In this document: positions 59,518 through 64,000 of the stretch, piece after piece | How the letters are laid out: every line of letters begins with the position of its first letter | How positions within the stretch are numbered: position 1 is the stretch's first letter | Assembly: GCF_963855985.1 (NCBI RefSeq) | Contig: NC_087092.1 | Location: 10,974,001-11,038,000 of the forward strand | Reading direction: 5' to 3' | Length of the DNA: 64,000 nucleotides | From: Ostrinia nubilalis | Lineage: Eukaryota; Arthropoda; Insecta; Lepidoptera; Crambidae | Translations under genes and position numbers: made by a program | Notes under the pieces: generated by a model | Seen by the model: only the letters and a program-made list of their open reading frames with translations | Databases searched by the model: none | What the model was told of the DNA's origin: nothing

Positions 59518-60866
59518 TGATACTCTGTGATACTCTTGGAACGGAGGAACTTACCCGCGCACCCGACTCGTTTCCGAACTATTCGTATTCTCGTGTATTG
59601 CCTTTCGATTATTTTACGAATATTGTGATAGAAGTAATCTCAAGCGATGAGCGTTACAGATCTAATTCGAATGTAAGTTTTGTATGTTGGACGAAATACT
59701 TGGCTCTCTAATTGAAGTACGAATACTCAAAGTAAATCGCGCACGATGATTTGTATGACACGAAAACAAATAGACGATTCTAAATTCGAGACGAGCGACA
59801 CCTTGATATTCGAAGCGTTCGTCATCATCGCCGATCAACATTGCTGATGTGCCTGTATAATTAATGATTTACTATGTAAATGGTGTCAATATGTACCTAT
59901 ACCTATGTAGTTAAAGTGTATGATATTCATGTACAGCCGACGATGCCATGTGATGGCTCATGCATCATCTAGGGGTATGCGATGATCTCTACAATTATAA
60001 GGTGCTCTGAATTAGAATTATTTGTGGTTTGTCTTGTGATAATGGTATAAGGAATTAGCATTCGAGCGACCAATCTCCGTAGAATTCTGTGTTTAGAGTA
60101 AGGGCCGGTCCCTGTTCAAGTTGTTCAACTATTTAGATACCCGGAAATGTATTCGAGCAACATCTGGGGCTAAGGCCCACGTGGTTCGGTGTAAGTGACT
60201 CTTGCATTTCAATTTAACTTAGTATAAAATATGTTGTTACCATAGACTGGACTATATTGTAACTTAGAAACTGTATTAACTATAGTATGCGTATTCTTAT
60301 TACAACATGAAATCATTCTTTCACCGCCTTCCCCACATATCAGAATATTTTAACCAGCAAATGCACCTTGGACATACCTACATACTTGCGAGCTCCTCTG
60401 TTCATCAGTTACCAACACACTTTGAGGGCTGACGCACACTTGTCTGTCAGTGAATGCTTCATACATTTTTATGTAATTCAGACGGGACTACTCACCTGTA
60501 ATTTCATAGAACGTATGAACACGTTGCAATGGTCAAATGTGCGGAAGCTCTTATTTAACTTTTTTCTTTCAAGCTTGAATTCTAGTCACTGTTCTTATAA
60601 CATGTCAATTGAAATTTTTTCTTGGAATTTATAGATAGATATACGGTCCAAGTAGAGGTGCCATTTAATTAATAATTTTATGTGTCGTTTAAATTAGTTT
60701 ACTGTGAATGAATATGAATTTAAACAGGTGAGAATTAGGACTTTGATAAAGAAAATCAGTAACTTAATACCTAGTAGTTTAGTTTATCGTAACTATAGTA
60801 CAACCATCACGAGAAACCACTACTGAATATTTGTTGTAAAATATTCTTGGTATTTGTGTTATAGAG
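59518..60866 (+). other. Probable rut 3' untranslated region
   Basis: The sequence after the TAG is AT-rich and no frame carries recognisable protein. I see no single clear AATAAA site that fixes the 3' end, so its extent is inferred only from the gap between the stop codon and the inverted repeat that starts at 60867. Confidence 0.45.
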
Positions 60867-61045
60867 TAAGAGCTAGTGAACGCCAGATCTACGTCATTTT
60901 ATAAAAGCTGAAAGTTTGTCAGCGTATGCTCCCAATATAGGATATAATGTTGGTGAATTATGAAGTTTGGGTTACTGAAGTTTGAGTTGGAACTGTCAAA
61001 ACTGTCTGGCTGTTGGGGAAAATACTGGATGGATGTAAATGGTAA

Positions 61046-62399
61046 ATGGATTCATCGGATTCCGAAGACGATTGTTACGGGAACATAGCACAGAAATTGC
61101 AGCGAATGAAAAATAATTACAAGGAGGATACCATAGAAACAACCAACTTGTTGAACGAATCGACGACGGAGCTCGACGAAATCGTGAAGAATGCTGAGTT
61201 ACTTGCTAAAAAGAGAGCCGAAGCCAGTTTGCAGGAAAAGAAGAATGAAGAGGCAAGCAAAGAAGAAGAACAAGATACGGATTTATTCGATACTCTAATA
61301 GCAACCTCGTCGAAAAGAATGACGCTATCTGTCGCGAAAAGGGCTAGTTCTGACACCAATCCGAGTGAAGGTACCGCTCCTAAAAGGGTAAACAGAAGAA
61401 AAAGAGGTGGGAAAGCGTCCCAAAGCGACACCAACACTGACACAACCCAGGATACCGTTCAAAATGTAGCTGAAACATCAAATATACAAAATACCACACA
61501 GTCTGTTCAAATTCTACCTCAAACTCAACAAAATACTCCTAGAACTAGAGGTAGAGGTCGTGGTAAGAGTAGAGGTAGAAACTCGAGAGGTATATACACG
61601 TACCTAGCTTTTGGGGAATTGCTACATACAGCGTTGGAAACACAGATGAGTACCCAGACCAGTCAGATTGCCAACAAATATTTACTTCAAAGCCGAAATC
61701 CGACGACGCAGTGCTAGTTGAAGACTCAGAAGTACTGGACGAAAACGAAGAGCTATCCGTTAAAGTTTACTGGCAGAGTTCCGAGTTCTTTAAGTTCATG
61801 ATCAGACGCTTCCAAAAATTAATACAAATCTTTGATTATTTCTCACAAAAAGAAATCGTCAGTCACGATAAGTTGTTGTTTACGTTCAACCATCGGATAC
61901 TCAAGCCCGATGACACTCCAGACGCAATTAACTATAGTATCGTAAATTTTATTGATGGGGGTATTGTTAATCAGAGTGTATCAAAGTTAGTCAAAGACGA
62001 TAACAATAAGAAAGACCAGAGGTGGAATTGTGTAAAGCAATCGTAATCATTTGACAGTTCATAACGTACGATAAAGTCAGTTAAACAAAGCATTTGACAG
62101 AATAATCGTGCGTTATGAACTGACATTTGACAAAATGATAACGATTGCTTTACACAATTCCACCTCAGAACGGAATTAAATTGAAGTTCCAATGTTAAAA
62201 TGTCAAGAAACCGTTTGAGACATGGATCGGTATTGACGATAAACTGGGGATAGCAATGATGAAATGTGCTGAGCACTTGGAAATTTCGATAGATAAATTG
62301 CGCTTCTATTTTGATGGAGATTTAATATCAGGTAGACTCACAGCACAGGAGCTGGAGTTGGAAGGCGGTGAATGTATATGTAGATGTACAAATAATTAG
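61046..62399 (+). pseudogene. Intronless broken copy of an NFATC2IP/Rad60-like gene (SUMO-like domains)
   Basis: The frame opens with MDSSDSEDDCYGNIAQKLQR, a charged coiled-coil-like stretch (AELLAKKRAEASLQEKKNEE) and an RGRGRGKSRGRNSRG run. After a frameshift near 61580-61650 it gives ELSVKVYWQSSEFFKFMIRR and LLFTFNHRILKPDDTP (first SUMO-like domain). After a 146-bp insertion comes NGIKLKFQC, a TAA (62196), then KPFETWIGIDDKLGIAMMKC and LRFYFDGDLISGRLTAQELE (second SUMO-like domain). Two C-terminal SUMO-like domains fit the NFATC2IP/Esc2/Rad60 family, which acts in SUMO-linked genome stability. The frameshift, insertion and stop show it is dead. Lack of introns suggests a retrocopy; the parent gene is not here. 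Confidence 0.65.
62020..62165. mobile_element. 146-bp palindromic element with 3-bp CAG duplication, inside the retrocopy
   Basis: AGGTGGAATTGTGTAAAGCA at 62020 is the inverse of the right end (TGCTTTACACAATTCCACCT, ending 62165). CAG is found just before (62017-62019) and just after (62166-62168). Taking out the element and one CAG leaves the frame of the retrocopy continuous from DQ to NGIKLK, which fixes the boundaries. Confidence 0.82.
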
Positions 62400-62476
62400 T
62401 TGATGTTTATTAATATGTATTTTATTGTGTAATTATATAATTAAAATTTGTAACTTCTAATGAAGAGAATGTTTCT

Positions 62477-62646
62477 TACTTCTAATTACTGTCCAAATAT
62501 TATACATAAAAATCTGATTTAATGGTATAACGTTAGTAGAATTACAGTCTATTGAATATACAGAAAAAGCCACCGTAAAAGTAAGACTTACGTTATACCA
62601 TAAAATCTGTTTTTTATGTTTAATATTTGGGCAATATTTAGAAGTA
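62477..62646. mobile_element. 170-bp palindromic element at the 3' side of the retrocopy
   Basis: TACTTCTAATTACTGTCCAA (62477) pairs with the inverse of TTGGGCAATATTTAGAAGTA (to 62646), and pairing continues inward through ATGGTATAACGT. It sits exactly where the right arm of the surrounding inverted repeat ends. Confidence 0.72.
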
Positions 62647-62834
62647 TTTTCCCAACATCCAGACAGTTTTGGCAATTCCAACTCCTTGCCAGACAGTTTT
62701 TTTAGGGTAGCTCCCAAAGCCACGATGACCCAAACTTCATAATTCACCAACATTATAACCTATATTGGGAGCTCACCCTGACAAACTTTCAGCTTTTATA
62801 AAATGACGTAGGTCTGGCGTTCACTAGCTCTTAG

Positions 62835-64000
62835 TCAATTAATTTCTGTCATTTACATTAACGTAAGTTTTTTGTCAATTTCATGTAATGAATGTTGTTT
62901 TAGTATTAAGCTGTAATCGGTTGGTATATGTATTATCTTGTTTTAGGCGCTTTAAGCCATTGTAACTTTATCATGCAGCATTACTTGACATACTGAGCAC
63001 GTACTTAAACGAGTTTAGTGGCGGATTCGATGGAAGCGGACCTCTCCGCAAGATGGCTGGTTGCGGAACACTGATTAATTATACTTATTATTTTATATTG
63101 TTTGTTGCCTCTCATGTTTTAGTTCTATGTTCAATGTTGTGAATTCATGCTATACGCTTATGAGTTGAACCTTACTGGTATTTTTGATTGTGCACCCATA
63201 AAGCGTCGGGTCTAAATAACGTAACGTTGTATCCATTTTGTTAAAAGGATCCCTAAAACGTAAAAAGCTGGCGATAAGGCGATTGTAAATAGCAGGAGCG
63301 AGCAGCTCCAATGAAGTGAGATCTAGAGAATTGTTAACTGTAAATATTGTTAGTAATCTAAAGTGCTATTCCACTTAAATTAATACATAAACTTATAATG
63401 CTGTGAAGAGAAGGTATTTTTTGAAGAAATCCTCTTGTTTGCTATTTCTATTTCTTGTATTTCGACTCAACGTGTTTCTTGTTAACGTATTTACACATAG
63501 TGCCAAACTATTTTATGCATACGCTTTAGCCAATTTCCTTTCTTTTATTTCATGTGCTAGATACTTTCATGAGTTTTCATTTACAGAGGTTTCACTATTG
63601 AATATATTACTCTGGCATTTTTCGAATTAACAAAATAGATCTGAGGGTTAGAGTAAATCTTGTAGAATCGTAGGTATTTAAACATGAAATTGTCAACTGT
63701 TTAAATGTACTCAATGCAGAGTTTATAATATTTTTAATTACAACTCAATGTATGAACAATATTTACTATCAAAATATTTACAAACTTTAGAGCTTAAACA
63801 TGAGGATAAAACGTTTAAAGTTTTATGAAATTAAATCCAAGTCAGTTTCAAAGTTATAAAATACTAAATTAATATTATAACGAACTAATATCGAAAAATA
63901 CATATAGAAGATAATCTTCAATAATAAATTAGTGTAAATGTCAACAGACAGATAAGCTAAATACAACGTAATAGCAAACATGTAATGTACAATTATTATT
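62835..64000. other. No gene seen
   Basis: The sequence is AT-rich and open frames are short, without recognisable motifs. It could still be transcribed as a long rut 3' UTR or be intergenic; I cannot tell. Confidence 0.5.

Larger units (their letters stand above)
60867..62834. repeat. Long inverted repeat flanking a retrocopy
   Basis: The left arm 60867-61026 (TAAGAGCTAGTGAACGCCAG, then CTACGTCATTTTATAAAAGC) is the inverse of the right arm 62643-62834, with scattered mismatches. The right arm has about 35 extra bases (near 62705) that are missing on the left. The left arm is the 5' flank of the retrocopy whose ATG is at 61046, so the right arm is an inverted second copy of that flank. Confidence 0.82.

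Overview
The window looks like a piece of a moth or butterfly (Lepidoptera) nuclear genome. It is AT-rich, introns are large, and it is full of repeat families I know from that order: RTE-like LINE tails ending in CATCAT runs, tRNA-derived SINEs, the 'CTAGCTTTCCGCCCGCGG' repeat, and many short inverted-repeat DNA elements. The species cannot be named from the sequence.

The one clear protein-coding gene is on the + strand. It is the 3' two thirds of a rutabaga-type (type 1-like, Ca2+/calmodulin-responsive) transmembrane adenylyl cyclase. Seventeen exons between 26498 and 59517 join with consistent reading phases and give about 1,400 residues: most of catalytic half C1a, the C1b linker with a calmodulin-site-like helix, the second six-helix membrane block, catalytic half C2, and a long low-complexity C-terminal tail. 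The N-terminus, first membrane block and start of C1a are missing. I infer that they lie upstream of the window, which would make 1-26497 mostly intron. An 18.4 kb intron (28070-46443) splits C1a.

Region by region: 1-26497 has no recognisable gene, but holds short inverted-repeat elements (one with a perfect 8-bp target duplication), SINE and LINE pieces, a 1.48 kb element with 'TAGGG.AGACC' ends, and an almost perfect 143-bp-arm palindrome. 26498-28069 has the first two exons. 28070-46443 holds a deleted gypsy-like LTR element, a nest of mobile elements inserted into one another (35308-37024), and a second element with TAGGGGAGACC ends. 46444-59517 has the other 15 exons, with a dimeric tandem repeat in one intron and a tandemly duplicated exon near the 3' end. 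59518-60866 is probably 3' UTR. 60867-62834 is an intronless, broken copy of an NFATC2IP/Rad60-type (SUMO-like domain) gene, lying between inverted copies of its own 5' flank and interrupted by one small palindromic element, with another at its 3' side. 62835-64000 shows nothing I can identify.

The cyclase would turn ATP into cAMP at the membrane: C1 and C2 together form one active site, with metal-binding Asp residues from C1 and adenine-, ribose- and phosphate-binding residues from C2. The calmodulin-site-like segment in C1b fits Ca2+ activation. I found no convincing new gene system. The most notable signals are structural: the long hairpin at 19124-19439, the nested insertions, the duplicated exon that would act as a poison exon, and the palindrome-riddled retrocopy.
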